Positions 63,442 to 64,000 of a DNA stretch of 64,000 bases are shown here, piece after piece. Each line of letters opens with the position of its first letter. Within the stretch, counting starts at the first letter, position 1. The notes beneath the pieces are model-generated. The model did not search any database, was not told the origin of the DNA, and was given only the letters and a program-made list of their open reading frames with translations. Position numbers and translations under genes: made by a program. The stretch is from Trifolium pratense (taxonomy: Eukaryota > Streptophyta > Magnoliopsida > Fabales > Fabaceae): assembly GCF_020283565.1 (NCBI RefSeq), contig NC_060065.1:55217489-55281488 (forward strand), read 5' to 3'.

Positions 63442-63495
<54 letters not shown>
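63442..63495. repeat. (TA)n microsatellite
   Basis: An uninterrupted TA dinucleotide array of about 54 bases, the third such array in the window. Confidence 0.95.
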
Positions 63496-63498
<3 letters not shown>

Positions 63499-64000
63499 GA
63501 AAAATAGGCTTAAGGGTTTTCATTTATTTATTTATTTACTTTGGGGATTTTTTATAAATAGAAAAATGCAAAATATAATTTTTTAGAAAATTTTATAGAT
63601 TCGTAAATTCGCCCTAGACTCGCGAATCTATACGAGTCTATGTGAATCTACTTGAGTCTACGCAAATTTATAAAAAATCGATTATATGCGCAATTCAATT
63701 CATTTTAAATTCCTAGATACGTAAACTCGTACGAGTTTAAAAGTTTGCTTGCGAGTTTGACAACCATAAGTTGAATTTTTTTTGAGTTGGTCGCGGGTCC
63801 ATACTCACCTAGGCAGCAAGCAACCTGCATTGGAGTTGCTCTAACTGTCATTATTATTAATGAATCTTTAAGCTTATCCATTAAAAAAAAAAAAAAAAAG
63901 GAGAAGAAATAAAGTGAGTCAGAAACATGATTTGATTTAGTCCACATTTTTTCACAATCTTCACTTCCTTCCTTCCACGAAGATTCTCTCAAATAAATAT
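63496..64000. other. Intergenic to window end
   Basis: No gene is supported. Words GAATCTA and GAGTCTA recur between 63595 and 63662, giving a short degenerate repeat. A poly-A run is at 63882-63899. Confidence 0.45.

Overview
This window is plant nuclear DNA, most likely from a legume close to Medicago. The evidence is AT-rich intergenic sequence, short GT-AG introns, plant-only gene families (alpha-expansin, clade D PP2C, plant transposase Ptta/En/Spm) and dense small transposons. Species is an inference; nothing in the sequence names it. Exon models were built by hand from splice sites and reading phase, so the codon sums close but no transcript was available.

Layout. 1077-2600 (-): alpha-expansin. 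2.6-13.6 kb: a gene-free stretch with fold-back elements, tRNA-derived SINEs, a nested Tourist/SINE pair and a retrotransposon LTR with its primer-binding site. 13.6-17.0 kb (-): rhomboid protease with a Helitron end in intron 1. 19.0-21.9 kb (-): dolichol-phosphate mannosyltransferase (DPMS1). 22239-22310 (+): tRNA-Gly(TCC). 23.5-26.5 kb (+): a PGR5-like (PGRL2-type) thylakoid protein, convergent with a Rab5-interacting family protein (27.7-30.2 kb, -). 30.2-37.5 kb: transposon-rich spacer with a 1.09-kb Mutator-type element. 37.5-41.6 kb (+): telomere repeat-binding protein of TRP1 type. From memory, the Arabidopsis relatives of the last three genes lie together at At5g59400, At5g59410 and At5g59430, so this looks like ancestral microsynteny.

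43.5-44.5 kb: decayed Ty1/copia pol. 45.0-47.8 kb (+): ataxin-10 homologue. 48.7-50.5 kb (+): an intact clade D PP2C-like gene that lacks a metal-binding Asp, i.e. a likely pseudophosphatase. 53.4-54.2 kb (-): a bromodomain fragment with a frameshift and without the acetyl-lysine-binding Asn. 55.7-58.3 kb (+): a five-exon Ptta/En/Spm-derived protein with two tandem-repeat regions and no visible transposon ends. 59.1-60.1 kb (+): a broken second copy of the PP2C. 60.9-61.5 kb (-): an actin relic. 62.4-63.5 kb: two (TA)n arrays enclosing a segment full of TTCGG/CCGAA motifs.

The main cross-window result is a cohort of fold-back elements with 9-bp target duplications (Mutator signature), including three copies of one family whose ends carry a GTGCCC/GGGCAC palindrome. 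Two of those sit in introns of active-looking genes. The protein-coding genes are otherwise ordinary housekeeping genes and do not form a pathway. The most unusual proteins are the pseudophosphatase pair and the repeat-bearing Ptta-derived protein.
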